Source of the DNA: Lamellibrachia columna
Lineage: Eukaryota > Annelida > Polychaeta > Sabellida > Siboglinidae
Direction of reading: 5' to 3'
Length of the DNA stretch: 64,000 nucleotides
Assembly: GCA_963662155.1 (NCBI GenBank)
Contig: OY759261.1
Location: forward strand, 8,856,479-8,920,478
A program made the translations under genes and the position numbers. Under the pieces are notes generated by a model. The model did no database searches. It was not told where the DNA came from and saw nothing but the letters and a program-made list of their open reading frames with translations. Of the stretch, positions 49,239 through 61,131 are shown piece by piece; the first letter of the stretch is position 1, and each line of letters starts with the position of its first letter.

Positions 49239-49409
49239 TTATGCGTGGCTTACTTCACAAAGAAGCAATTTCTTGAAGAGGCTACCAATGAGCATATATC
49301 GCCGGTAGTGGACAGCGACGCTTGACAAAGAGATTTGTCGTCCGTCGTTGTAGTACACCTCCGCAATGTCTGTCACTTTGGAGTTTTCGGACAACGTCAG
49401 CCGAAGCAC
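49239..49409 (-). CDS. Paraoxonase-like exon 9 (C-terminus)
   Basis: Acceptor GCTCGGCGTAG, then VLRLTLSENSKVTDIAEVYY, SLSSVAVHYRRYMLIGSLF and KKLLLCEVSHA with TAA at 49,241-49,239. The Cys near the end is the partner of the N-terminal Cys in PON disulfides. Confidence 0.95.
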   Translation of the reverse strand: MLRLTLSENSKVTDIAEVYYNDGRQISLSSVAVHYRRYMLIGSLFKKLLLCEVSHA

Positions 49410-52400
49410 CTACGCCGAGCAACATGACGTTAAATTGCAATCAGATAATTAAAATTTCAGTATATTGTGAAGATAAAAAGAATAATAATGGAGACACACA
49501 CGATAACGAAGGTGACAGCGGACAGACGACGAATGGATGACGATTGGTATTCACATAATAATGTCCGGATTGTAGCATATATTGCTATCCTCTCGTGTGT
49601 GATACATATATAAATACAGAGGTTCTACTATTTTCGAATGCATACGACAAATCCGAACCCATACAAAACTGTACTCAAACGCGCATGTACTCACGCACGC
49701 AAACACACATGCACACGCACGTGCACGTACACGTGCACGTACACGCATATCAGACACATGTTCGCACGTTATTAAATTGAACTGATATGAAATGGCGGAG
49801 GTATTATGCATGGACAGGGAAGGCCGCGGTTTTGAAACATTGCATATCGTCCACAATAAAATCATTCTGGTGTATTATGCAAATAGCACTGCCGGAAATA
49901 TATTGCATGCGACTGGTTCACTCCATGTTACAACTGTCCTAACACACTCCGATTAAGTGAATCGTCTGCTTTATAGAATCAAATTGCCCGTACTGATTCA
50001 ATTACGCCTAGTTCACTATACCTTCGAAGGCGATCTGACGTTGTGAGGCGGCGGTGAGCTTTTCACAAACGACCGGTCGTCCGGGTACCCTGCCACCCAC
50101 AAGTGTCCAGAAACCACGTCAACATTGATGTTTCCGACAATCATTCCCAGCGGAACCACCTGAAACGCAACAACTATCTGACTAACTGATTGACTGACTA
50201 ATTAATTAACTAAACCAATAACTAGCTTACTAACTAACATCCAATGTGATATCAATCGTCGTTTGACAATAACATGTTGAAACCGACAGAGCTGCCATGT
50301 CCACCGCTATGTATTCCATATATCAGGATCTTGCCATATATAGCTTTATTACACCTAAAGCATTATTTCACCAGCGAAAGCGGCGCGAAGCCTTCATCTA
50401 TCGCCCTCACACCGCGGATAGCGGTAGATACACCGTTTGTGGTGCGATGCTACTTCGCACCTCTGGATCTTATGAAAGGCGAGTTGTCTCTGTCATATTA
50501 AGAGGTCAATCCAACAAAGTAACCGTCGATCACACATCAAACATTATAATGTCCCACTTTTTAAATTACAACATAGAAAGCTTGTAAGTTTATGTGTAAC
50601 ATTTCGGGAACAAAACGAAGTATCAAAGACATGGAACTTCCCAGAAAAGTTTTTTGAATGGTGACTACGGACAGAATAAGATATTGAGTTGATGATAAGT
50701 TGAGAGATTAACCAGCAGGCTTCATAAAGAAGAGATACAGTTGAAATATATTTATTCGGCGAAATATAATACAGCAGGCAGTTGAGCGGCAGAAAACTTT
50801 ATACATAATTTTCGTCGACTTCGAAAAGACCTTTGATTCCGGGCACCGAAGAGGCCTTTGGAAAATCACGGAGAGCTACAGAATCTTACAAAAGATAATC
50901 TAAATGATTAAAATGTTAAACGCGGAGAGAGATTGTGCAGTGTTATGTGAAGACAAGACAAGAAGATGGACCAGGATTTCTACGAGAAGAAGGGTGGAAA
51001 ACACAGAATGAAGCCAAATAGATGGCCGAAGATAGAAGGAACCAGAGAAGGAGCATTACAGCTTGATGTATCACTCTATCCGAAGAAGATATGTCAGATA
51101 AAGTAATGGAGTTGTTTAACCCATATTGTTGAGAAAAAATCAACATTTGTAAACGGTCCCATGTGATAGGCAATTGTAAATCGCAAAGGGAGTGGTTGTT
51201 GTATAAATTAATCGGTTTAATGCATATAGAAAAAGAACAGAAGCTTCTGAGGATAATTGACAGGTAAGGTATTGAAACAATGTCGTGATTGGCTCTAAAA
51301 GTGTCACTGTCATCCGTCGCGTTTATAGCACAAATCCCTTATCACACGCCTTACCTGCGTCAATGTCAAACTGTTGTCCGATTCTCTGATGTACACACTC
51401 AAACGTTTCCCTCCTAACTCCGACATGTATACGTATCTGTAACATATGACACGAAACTTAATATATCACTTCTCAATTCTACCTTCACTGACAATCGGTG
51501 ATGAGCAACACGAAACACCAGCAATGAATGAACCCACAAGTTCTGACATTACCACAGCATGATAGTTGCGGATGGATGAAGAGTTTGGTTTTCGCTCAGT
51601 TCCTTAACATTACGCATTACTTCATTCTTCAGAAATTATAAATCCAAGGGAATTAAATTAGATTTTTGCAAAATAGTTATTGTTGCAATTATCATCTGGA
51701 AACTGCACTGACTACATTTCAGGTAATGTTGATTATATGACACATACCACGATGTGTTGTACCAATCGACAGTAATGGGAGAGCCAGAGCTTTAACCGTA
51801 ATAGTGGGAGGCGGAAGATTGAGGCGGAGTTCTCCCACAAATCTTGAAGAGTTGGCAGGTTTGACATTTCTATGGACATTTCGATAGTCTTTCAAATGTC
51901 ATTCGAAAAAGCGCTTTCATGGGAAGCTAAAGTTGTGGTTTGTGGTCTATGCACTTATAAAAGTTGCTAAACATACCCATTTCTAACTACAATTAATAAT
52001 ATCACGTCATTAATTTACTAGGGAAACCTTGTTGAACACACATCATTTTAATTTCATGGGCCGCGTCATAATGTTCGATAATCCTACGTCACGAGTGTCA
52101 AAATCTAGGAAAATTCGCTCGCCAAATAAAAACATATGTGTATACACCTATTCCAATTATCATCAGTAGGTTACGGCCATGCGTTGATTTTGTGTATCCC
52201 GGCATCATTTAATACGTCACGCGTAGTCTATGTTATCCGATTTTTGTAGAACTGCGCATACGGTTATCAGTCTCGCTGGTTAACATGTCACCCCACGGTC
52301 AACCGGATAAATTACAGGAATCTTCTCGTTTAAAACACATTCGAATAAACCCGAACCATAACTTTTGTTTCGCTCTAATCATGGGCAACTCCGGATTGAC

Positions 52401-54740
52401 AACTATACTGTGAACACCTACTTGCCATCCGGGGATGTGTTCATACTATTCGGGCTGCTAATTCTTGCTAGGAGAATATGCCCCCTCCTGCCATCGTAGA
52501 AGCCGACATTGCCAAGACTGAGACCAAGAGTGAACTCCACAATAAAATCGCACTTGAAGTAGTTGGTGAAGTAGAAACAGTCTTCTCCCGTCGCCACGAT
52601 GTCATTGGGGCTGATGGTGCACATGAAAACAGCGAAAACGTTGAACTATCCATTTAATTTGTTAAACATTCGATGACGTTAACATATTCATTCAGTTTGT
52701 TTAAACATTCTAAGAACCCCCATATATACAGTATCTACAGTTTTTTGAAAGCCCCTGTAAAAAAGTGAAATCGACATTGTACTTATATATACGGAGATGA
52801 CTCAGAACATTTTAAAACACGAATTTACGACATTTAGCTGAAATCGATTGCAGACCGTTTATAGCACGTATCAACTTACCACACCTGTTGACAGATTAAC
52901 AATTCTAAATAGTTTGCAAGGGGTTTGTTACTATTGTCTAACGATATGGATTTTTAGAAACACTGACTGCGTTATTGTCGGGTCACGGTATGTTCGGATG
53001 TGGCACAACTGTCGTCTGTTCTCGTCGTACCGAAACTTCTCCACCGTATCTTTTCCGTTCACGCAAACGTTCACAACAAATATGTAGATCACGTCTGAAA
53101 AACAATTAATATAATGCTTCAAGAGCAATAATACAAAAAGTGAATGCGACTGTTACACTGTGACTGAGAACATTACAACCCATTAAGAAATAACTAAATA
53201 ATCATATGTACAGGTTTTTATCCGGATATACGACGCTATATAAATAATAGTTATTAGTATTATTACAAAAATGCCCGTCCCCCAACGGTAGTTCATACGT
53301 GACAGTCACAATAGCAATATTTACCAAATGCCTCAGGCCAATATGCCATAGATACGCTCGAGATTGGTTACGGGAACGTAAACCCTATTACCAGGAACAA
53401 CCGCGTCAAGCACGTGATGCAATACCAGTTGCATGTTCAAAATGTTGAAGGGCGCGTGAATTTAGACCCATGGATACTTCTGTTGGTATAGAATAGTAGA
53501 ACATATTTTCATTTTACTGCGACCTCTGGCTAATACGTATGTGCGTGCTTTCTATTATAATTTATATAAACCGCCCAGATGGCGCTAAGTACTCTCAAAC
53601 GGTTTACGTACCGAAGTATTCGCCGAAAGCTCGAGTAGTTTCTGCGACTGTTGGAAGTAAATGTTTTACGTTGCGGTCATTTAAGTTACCACAAACACCA
53701 ATGAGAACCCTTTGTTTATGGGGTATTTCGAAAAAAATATTTATTTCGTGGATCGTAGTTTAATACCTCAATAAAAACATACGCTAGCTCGATTATATAT
53801 ATTACTTGTTAAACGACGGAACACTAACGGTGTCATATGGCCACAGCCAAAGACAGTTCCAAAACACGTCCTACGTTGCACAATGTCTTACTGGAATTGC
53901 AGTTTTTCCAAATGCTGATACCGAAAGGAGAGAATGTGGATCTGTCGAGGTCGCCTACGATGTCAAGCGCGTGGGCCCCATGTCTTGGTTTCTTGAAGTC
54001 AAACAGGAATATTTCGCCCCGATTCTCTGCGGTAAAGCCCTGTCCAACAATAGAGACGAGCTTAGGTTAAAGACAAAATTATTTCGTTATGTCTCTCTGC
54101 TACGGCCTCAACGTTTCCCAACTATCTTCGTCGCCGATATCTACGTTGTCGACGATTGTGTTGACACTGAAGGTGGTTATCGTCGTCGTCGTCGTCGACT
54201 TAAGTGTAGCATCGTATTATTAATAACCAACACAAACGGCCACCAGAACTTACCGATGTGATGAACGCCAGTCCATTCGGCAGCACCTGGATGTCTTCAG
54301 AACCTTTATCTATCAGACACGGACACACATTATATAGATGTACTAGGTTTGATGCCGCGCATACAACCACGAAATAACAACCAAATCATGTATGTATGTT
54401 GTTTGGAGACATTGTACGATATTATGTAGAAAATGAGAATGGTCAACCGTGCTTGCAACTTGAATAATTATTTTTTTGTTGCGGGATCTTTTATAATATT
54501 ATATTTGAGGGTCAAAGTAACAATCCCTGCAAGCCGCTCCTGTAATCTTACTTGACATTATTTTAATGAAGTACGTTTACATGATATGTGTAATAAAAAT
54601 GTGTATATGGGACATGAATACGCACGCACACACAAACGCATGCACGCACACACAATCAACAACACCTACCGATGCCTGGCACTTGCCTACAACAATATGG
54701 CTGGTGGTTACATTCCGTTTTGTGGAAAGAAAACGTCCAT
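49239..54740 (-). CDS. Paraoxonase/arylesterase-like protein, exons 2-9
   Basis: Eight exons join in phase to 327 residues plus stop. Joins, from the 5' end: 54,740-54,666; 54,309-54,254; 54,039-53,892; 53,094-52,968; 52,610-52,422; 51,436-51,355; 50,159-50,022; 49,409-49,239. All introns are GT-AG. Paraoxonases are six-bladed beta-propeller, calcium-dependent lactonases/arylesterases, secreted or membrane-anchored by an uncleaved signal peptide. Vertebrate PONs have nine exons and about 355 residues, so only exon 1 (signal anchor) is missing. Kept: the SED calcium motif, PND, SPNS..TSPDG, the GN residue before INVD, and the two disulfide Cys (GKC, LLCEV). Changed: PON1 His115 position is Phe (SPFGIS), His134 position is Val (VVNVCV), and the Asp269 position is Gly (VGNINVD). 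The fold is likely intact, but catalysis is probably altered or lost. No in-frame stop, so it may be expressed. Block R copy 2 lies just upstream, probably in intron 1. Confidence 0.93.
50022..50159 (-). CDS. Paraoxonase-like exon 8
   Basis: Acceptor GCGTTTCAG, donor AAG|GTATAG. Reads VVPLGMIVGNINVDVVSGHL then WVAGYPDDRSF. Asn of GN equals PON1 Asn270. The preceding residue, Asp269 in PON1, is Gly. PON1 has GCHPNG where this has AGYPDD, so the free Cys284 is absent. Confidence 0.92.
50750..51180 (+). mobile_element. Degenerate LINE RT fragment in paraoxonase intron 7
   Basis: Plus-strand pieces in shifting frames read FVDFEKTFDSGHRRGLWKI, then YRILQKII-MIKMLNAERDC, AVLCEDKT and, further on, KVMELFNPYC. 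These match the palm and thumb order of RTE-like LINE reverse transcriptases (FVDFEKAFDS...LW). Strand is opposite to the host gene. Confidence 0.75.
51355..51436 (-). CDS. Paraoxonase-like exon 7
   Basis: Acceptor CATATGTTACAG, donor CAG|GTAAGG. Reads YVYMSELGGKRLSVYIRESD then NSLTLTQ, matching the YVYIAELLAHKIHVY-type blade of PONs. Confidence 0.92.
52422..52610 (-). CDS. Paraoxonase-like exon 6
   Basis: Acceptor GTGCACCATCAG, donor GGCAA|GTAGGT. Reads PNDIVATGEDCFYFTNYF, LGLSLGNVGFYDGRRGH, then ISSPNSMNTSPDGK. PND supplies the Asn168/Asp169 equivalents and SPNS the Asn224 equivalent of the calcium sites. This is the most conserved exon. Confidence 0.95.
52968..53094 (-). CDS. Paraoxonase-like exon 5
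   Basis: Acceptor AATTGTTTTTCAG, donor CA|GTCAGT (weak). Reads VIYIFVVNVCVNGKDTVEKF then RYDENRRQLCHIRTYRDP. In PON1 the VVN is followed by His134; here it is Val. Confidence 0.9.
53892..54039 (-). CDS. Paraoxonase-like exon 4
   Basis: Acceptor TTGTTGGACAG, donor CCA|GTAAGA. Reads GFTAENRGEIFLFDF, HGAHALDIVGDLDRSTF, then SPFGISIWKNCNS. The Phe in SPFGIS occupies the place of the catalytic His115 of PON1 (NPHGIS). Confidence 0.92.
54254..54309 (-). CDS. Paraoxonase-like exon 3
   Basis: Acceptor CTGATAG, donor TCG|GTAAGT. Reads KGSEDIQVLPNGLAFITS. The Glu and Asp of GSED correspond to PON1 Glu53 and Asp54, ligands of the catalytic and structural calcium. Confidence 0.9.
54666..54740 (-). CDS. 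Paraoxonase-like exon 2
   Basis: Acceptor TTTACGTTTTCAG, 75 bases, donor GGTAG|GTGTTG. Reads GRFLSTKRNV...IVVGKCQASV, with the N-terminal disulfide Cys. It joins exon 3 to give VDKGSED. Chosen over the nearer GCATCG|GTAGGT donor because only this keeps phase with exon 3. Confidence 0.72.
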
Positions 54741-54999
54741 CTGAAAACGTAAACTCGTCAACGTAAACGTAATATATACAACATAAAGATACGACACATG
54801 TATGGTGCTATGTCTTGGTGCTTGACCCACCGGTGTCTGGACATGCCATGGAGCTACACCAACCCATGTCCTAATTATGGACAAATAGCAACCACTATGT
54901 TGTGGCTTGAGGCTGTTTAGCAAAAGTGATTTGGAACTGCCCTACTCTTCCTAGCACACAATGCAGTGTGTGCGATCCTCAACCGGCTTGGCCTATCCT

Positions 55000-55860
55000 T
55001 GCTGAGAGTGTGCATTGAAGTAAGATGACGCGTGTACCATACTGAAGGATAAAGTTGCACAAATGAAAAGATCGGCTGGTAACGTCTGGTTACTATGGTT
55101 GAAGACATTTCAACTGATATTCTTGAAAGTGTGGAACAATTTCCAACTGCTAATTTGCTTACGGAACCACTCGAACTATATCAGACGGATAACGCCTTCG
55201 ACTCATCTAGGAACATACGTTACACCAGGAATCACTGCCCAACTTGATAGTGACAGACTGGAATATTGCAAAAAATTATCTCACGGTTTAAGAAAGGAGA
55301 TCGATCAGCGTATTGGAATGACATATGTAAACCACTCGTCTTAGTAGCTGGCAAATTACTCGCAAGGGTGTTCCTCAATCGTCTAACGGTCTGTATTACA
55401 AAGGTAATCATACAAACTGTTTTTTTATGGAGGACGCACCGTAGAAATAACTATTTTGTGTCCCTTGCGTCAATTTCTATGATAAAGGTATCGACAAAAC
55501 CGTCTACGTAGTTGTCTTTGACTTTAACAAAAAATCGACCCCCGTGGGACGACAAGGACTGTGGCCACAGCTGCGGAAATATCGTTGCATACATGATTTG
55601 TAGAAATTTTCGAGGCACTGCAGTCAGGGATGATGGAATTGGAGAAGTGCATAAGCAAGACATCATACCCAAAAAGGACACACTCAAATAAGCAAAAACC
55701 CAGAGCAAGTGAGAGAGACAAATAAGGTGGCTCGAATAGATGACAACATATTTCTTAAAGAAATGTTGTACTAGAAGCCGGGGTCGCCTCACACGTAGAT
55801 TCAAAGAGAGTTGTAATGCAAACATTGAAGAAAAGAAAGATAAACTTCAGGTTATCCAAG
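55000..55860 (+). mobile_element. Degenerate LINE RT block R, copy 2
   Basis: The best preserved copy reads IISRFKKGDRSAYWNDICKP and LVAGKLLARVFLNRLTVC (fingers), followed by palm debris (VGRQGLWPQLRKYRC, then RDDGIGEVHKQDI). It begins with GATGACGCGTGTACCATAC, which also begins copy 3. It lies directly 5' of paraoxonase exon 2. Confidence 0.7.
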
Positions 55861-56124
55861 CGAGCATTAATAATCGCAACCGAGACTGATAGTGAGAGAG
55901 AGAGAGATGGTAGTTTTCCGTTTCATGTGTCAAGCATAGACAACAATGGAATGATCTTCATCGCTATGCAGTAAAGCAATACATTATACCGTTGACTGTT
56001 GTGCAGAGAATACATATGATGAATTGTTGACAAGATACATTTATTTAAACAACTATATAACTAATTAATTTATAATGCTGTCATGTAAATAACAATATAA
56101 ACTAGCAAGAATACATCTAGAAGA

Positions 56125-56620
56125 ATCAACTAAAACAAAACGGCGTATTGTGAAGGACTTACGCTGACTGGCTACACAATAGTGTTATGTAGCCAACGGT
56201 ACATATAGTGACAAAGTGTTGCAACATTGTTACATCGGCCGACGAGCTTGGAACATACGCGCCAGGGGACGATAACAACGACGAATGAGACAGCACTTTG
56301 AAGAGAGAATGACGTGACAGCTAGCTCACTTCGCATCGAATGTCTTATAAATGAATTCGAGCGCGAAGCCCGGTCGTATAGCGACGCAGTCGGTTGATGA
56401 TGCATGTTAATGATCTCAACTGTATGTCACGCCTATTCAACGCACTAGTTCAACAGCTATGCATGGGGGAGAGATTTGGATACGTAGATTGGTGTGGATG
56501 CTTTTGTTGGGAGAAAAAACCCGTTTATTTGTGATGAGCTCCATATAAACGGAACAGCGGCGGCAGGTTTTGCAAAAGATCTACAAAGAAAGATTGTAAG
56601 TAGCATGGGTAGCATTAATT
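56125..56620 (+). mobile_element. LINE ORF1-like blocks Y and S, copy 2
   Basis: Y (56,125-56,400) matches Y copies 1 and 3. S (56,430-56,620) reads LFNALVQQLCMGERFGYVDW then CGCFCWEKKPVYL and DELHINGTAAAGFAKDLQ. This resembles the last block of an SGNH domain (VDLWD...DGLHLNxxG). Together they look like a LINE ORF1 of helical plus SGNH type with the middle deleted. Confidence 0.65.
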
Positions 56621-56964
56621 ATTTAAATTAGATCAGCAGATATTTCCTAATTATTCAAGGAAAGGGAGTATCGGAATGATGAATGAAAATAAAAATCTTT
56701 GTATGATGTCTGTTCACTCCACGGATATCAGATTTTTGGTGCTTAATTTTAAGCACTTTTTCAATTCCCTTTTTAATGTTCTGTACTATACTAAAGAAAC
56801 AAGATTGATGGTTTCATTTACAAATTGTTATTCTTTGTTCAGTTATTTAATACTGAGTATCTAGCGACCAACGCCAAGAGACGGCTCTCCGTTTTTCGGA
56901 CCTTTGCAAAAAAGTCCAAAAAATAAATATGAAGTCTAACAAACATAACATTATTTTTTTCCAG

Positions 56965-57420
56965 TGTTCATTTACAATTTATTCAAGACTTAACATTCAA
57001 ATATATGATGCTTTAATAGTAAACCAGACAATAATATCTTACTACCACGTTTTGATGGGATGATGACATGCACACGCATATTTACGCGTACATACGCACA
57101 GGCACACGCACGTGATTATGTACACATCATAGAGCCAAACTCTACAAACCTCGAATCAAACCAGGGTTTGCTAACGTATCAACAAGAAGTCGATGGATGA
57201 AGTTACATTTTCTTTCGCTCAGTTATTTTTGAATAATATACCGACATATCAGTTTTCACTTCACACAGCAAGTGCGTCTAGACAGTGTTTTTGCTTAATT
57301 AATATGTCATTATATGTTGATAAATAGTTTAATAAGACGTAGATACTCCACGCCCAAAAACAATTATCCACTGATAGTTATAGTACCGTTCAGCTGGCCA
57401 TGTGCGCACGGGCATAATAA
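56965..57420. repeat. Dispersed block Z, copy 2
   Basis: CCTCGAATCAAACCAGGG, TTTCGCTCAGTTATT, TTGATAAATAGTTTAATA and CTCCACGCCCAAAAAC occur in the same order and spacing as in copies 1 and 3. Confidence 0.85.
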
Positions 57421-57449
57421 CGACACACGCAAGCATTTACGTGAACATT

Positions 57450-57990
57450 CATTGATTGTCCTCTATGATCAAGAATACTTCCTAATATCCAATCTAGAGT
57501 GATCCTTTATTAATGTTACCACATCCCTCTAGGTGTATTATTTTTGTTGAGTGAAACTATTTCTTTCAATAGTTTAATACCCATTCAATATCTTAAACAA
57601 CTTCAATATGATCTCATCTTAACTGCCTTGCCTCTAGGGTTGTTAAACCACATTCTTTCAGTCGTTCTTCAACACTAACTTATCTGAGTTATGTACTCTA
57701 TCAAGCGTATCTATATCCTTCTTACGATATTGTCTCCAAGCTTGTATTCAGTATATGAGGCCTAACTATTGCTTTATACTTAGGCATGATAAAGTTGTTT
57801 TCCTTGAATGTTATTTTTAAATAATGGTATGAGGTTTGCCTATTTCCATTCAAAAGGAACCACACCCTCTTTTAATGACAAGTTGAACGCTTTTGTAAGT
57901 ATGCCTTCTGAACTACATTTACAGGCCTTCGTTTGTTTGCATTTGATAACTGATATTATCCTACATTAAAGAGTAAAGGCCGTTGTCAGT
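57450..57990 (-). mobile_element. CR1 fragment, internally deleted
   Basis: 57,450-57,815 aligns with the minus-strand CR1 C-terminal region at 7,845-8,240, with many small indels. 57,835-57,900 then aligns with the reverse complement of 33,140-33,210 (EGVVPFEWK region). So the middle of the reverse transcriptase is missing. Confidence 0.8.
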
Positions 57991-58239
57991 CTTAACCTTT
58001 CGCCGCCACAAACATTAACACAGCTAACCGAGGTAGCGGAACCCCCTATAGCTGTGACAAAGGCAAAGGGAGAGGAAAAAAACAAAAACAACTTTCTTTA
58101 TTCCACAGTGCAAACATAAAGGAAACGAAACATGCAGCATGGTACAATGCCAGCTGTGGGTCCACTGCGATTGCGTTGGCGAACAGCCAGAGACGATCAT
58201 TGGCGCGTGGAGTTACCATGCATGAAGACAACTGCCCAT

Positions 58240-61035
58240 TGTTGTAATGGATCTGGTGGATAAAGTATCCAATCTCGAAGAGACAATGCTACAGTTAAAA
58301 GAAAACAATGCCGAATTAATCAAACTGGTGAAGGCGCAGCGCAATGCAAATGATACCATTAGGAATAAAAACTGTGCTCTGGTCGAAAAAGTAGCATGCA
58401 ACTAAATAAATCATGCCAACGAAATCAGAGGGATGAATTAAAACTTGGCAAACTTCGTCGGACTTGGCAAATCTGAGTCAGGCGCCTACTGAACGCGAAT
58501 CCTATGCCGCAGTAACAAGTAAAAAGACAAGCAGAGTTGTCATGTTTGATGATTAGATTGTACGGGGTATCCACAAGGTCATCACTGCGGACAATGAACC
58601 AGTGGCTTTGCATACGCCAAAATATTTAATAATTGCGATCCAGAGGAGTGAGGTGTGCAAAGAGGATGACGAACTCAATATCGTTTGTAGCGAGGTAGTC
58701 ATGGGTGACAAGGACATTAATCAAGTGAGGCAGGACTTCAGCGACCTCATCAGCAGAACATCGGAGAACGTCAGCAGTGTGACGATCAGCAGTGTCTTGC
58801 CCGATACAACAGGGGTACACGTGAAAGGATTCTGTCCGCTATGGATCTTGCGACACGTCACCCTTCCAAAAATATGGTGTCCATCTTTCTACTTACGGGG
58901 TAAAAAGGTTAATGTGTAACCTTTCACTAGCGGATACATCGTGAAGACGGAGCTCAACGGGGTCGTCTTCGAAGAGGGGCTGCAATACATGAAGGCCGAC
59001 TGGCAGAAGGCCACCGAAACAGGACCACAGCGCTCCGGATAGTCGTCCCTCGTCGCAGCGGGGCCGCAATACGCTGAAACCTACTGGCAGAAGGCCGCCG
59101 AAACAGGACAGCAGCGCGCCGTCCTGTTGATGCAGGGGTAGCATAGCTGCTCTGGCTACTTGCTTACTTCTGGTTAGTGTAACAATGTGGGGACACAAAT
59201 CATATCACCCAAATATGTCGACATGAGCATGTTGTGTCGTGCTTTTTTCTGGTCAGGGCCAAAACAGCAAACATCACGCGAAAAGAGACTAGGAAAGAGG
59301 CCGGAATAACACGGCCATACCACGTACTGAAAATGGAGTGCCCAACATTTAATATGTAATCACCCGTTATCGTAGAATATCACAACACAGAACATCAAGT
59401 GTGAATGCAGACAATTTACTCACGCTCACGAACAATTCGCGCTGGGGCATACCATGGTTTTTTAATATCAACGCCCGGTCCCCGAATAGAGAGATTTTAT
59501 ATGAGTTGCCCGTGGTGGCACGCATGAACGACGCTACCTTCGTGAATGTCACAGAAAGCTGGTTCAAGAGCTATATGGATTCGGAATGTGTCGGACTGGC
59601 AGGTTGTTGTGAAAGGAAGGACCGGGTGGAGACAGGAGGTGAAGGAGAAGCGTGTTGTGTGGCAGAGACCTTGGTTTGTGTTGTGAAAGGAAGGACCGGG
59701 TGGAGACAGGAGGTGGAGGAGAAGCGTGTTGTGTGGCAGAGACCGTGGTTTGTGTTGTGAAAGGAAGGACCGGGTGGAGACAGGAGGTGGAGGAGTAGCG
59801 TGTTGTGTGGCAGAGACCTTGGTGTATGATCGGTTGAATGATATTGAAGATGATGAGCACGAAGTGCTATGGATTAGATTGAAGCGCAAGAAGTTACCAA
59901 TAAAATAATAATGTATTATTATAGCGTGCATCTATCACCCCCCTGGTGGTGACACCGGCTTGCTGCGGGAGTACCTGACGACTAGTATGGACACCGTTTT
60001 GCGACGTAACCCAGACTGTGGTGTTATTTTAAATGGATATTTCAATCAATTCAAGAACTCATTTTTTCGCACATATTATGAATTCGAGCAAACTGGTAAG
60101 AGAGCCACACGTAATCGTGCAATATTAGACAACATGTCGTATAACGTGTCACCTGTGTATGGTAGCCTGACAGTGCTTGACGGAGTGGGAACATCAGACC
60201 ACAAGATGGTGTGACTGGTCTCGTCGTGTTTCACAACACTTGACACGGGCATGGTCCAGGGCATCGTTACTAGGCGCAATGTTTAACAATGAACGAACAA
60301 TGTTTACTTCAGCGCTGTCAAATACCAGATGGGAGTATAAGTGCACATTGCTTAGGTGCGAGGACCAGTTTAATATCTTCCAAGAAACCACGGACTATTT
60401 ACTAGGCACAGGTTTTCAGTACTAGACTGTGTCACGTCGTAGCACAGATAATGTATCACATATGGGTTCCGGCACCTGGTCAGAGAGCGACAACGTGTTC
60501 TTTTGTTTGGTGACATGGAACAATCCAGAAGACTGAGGAATTTAATGAATCGCACAGCACCACAATTGCTCCACCAGTTTTACCAATGAAAAATTGCAAC
60601 ACTCGTGGAATCATCGACATTTCACTGGTGGAAAAACGTGAAGCTTCTCACGGGAACGACATTTGACAGCCGCAATGAGATGCAGGGGCTGGCCAATAAA
60701 TACATTAATTGGGATATGGACAGCTTGGTCAACTCTATGAATGCTTTTTTTGTGTCAGTGTGTGAATACATACAAAAATTTCAGTCTTCCCACCCAATAT
60801 TTGACGCCGACGAACCATTGCTAGTGGAATTAATTATCAGCATTATAGATACAGAGGTGGCACTCAAAAAGGCGAAGGTTAACAAAGCAAGTGGATCGGA
60901 CAACATTCCACCACTATCTTTAATAGCTCACATGGGGAAGGAGCACTATCCAAGCTATGGAAGTCAGCAACTGTCATTCAGTTGCCAAAGAAACATCCCC
61001 CAGACACAGTGGAAAATTACATTAAATTCCATTTA
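58240..61035 (+). mobile_element. Degenerate LINE with SGNH-type ORF1, endonuclease and RT start
   Basis: ORF1: a helical stretch (LVDKVSNLEETMLQLKENNA, 58,250-58,400), then VVMFDD-IVRGIHKVI (a degenerate GDSIVRG block) and NQVRQDFSDLISRTSENVSS (58,530-58,800). ORF2: FNINARSPNREILYELPVVA and NVTESWFKSYMDSECVGLAG (endonuclease, from 59,458), CIYHPPGGDTGLL, GVILNGYFNQFK, VLDGVGTSDHKMV (59,930-60,210). The start of the reverse transcriptase reads ALKKAKVNKASGSDNIPP and LWKSATVIQLPKKHPPD (60,840-61,000), then the element breaks. Frameshifts and a 74-bp tandem insertion disrupt it. Loss of GDFN to NGYFN is also seen. Confidence 0.8.
59607..59826. repeat. 74-bp minisatellite, 3 copies, inside the endonuclease
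   Basis: Units beginning GAAAGGAAGGACCGGGTGG at 59,611, 59,685 and 59,759 are nearly identical. The period is not a multiple of three, so the frame shifts in each unit. It sits just after VGLAG of the endonuclease and breaks it. Confidence 0.93.
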
Positions 61036-61131
61036 ACTAGTTTGTCTATATCGTTTTGTAAATGCTGTTAATCACCATCAGTGTTAACCCTTCTAAACAT
61101 TTATGTGTCATACACAAAGTTCACTACGTTG

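Noticed and set aside
50297..50587. Plus-strand frame with an ADSGRYTVCGAM segment resembling an Ig-like domain
   Set aside because: A single short motif within a paraoxonase intron. It lacks the partner Cys and Trp of an Ig fold and has no splice support.
52468..52653. Alternative minus-strand frame starting MDSSTFSLFSC
   Set aside because: It is the shadow of paraoxonase exon 6 in another frame. The exon 6 frame aligns to the family.
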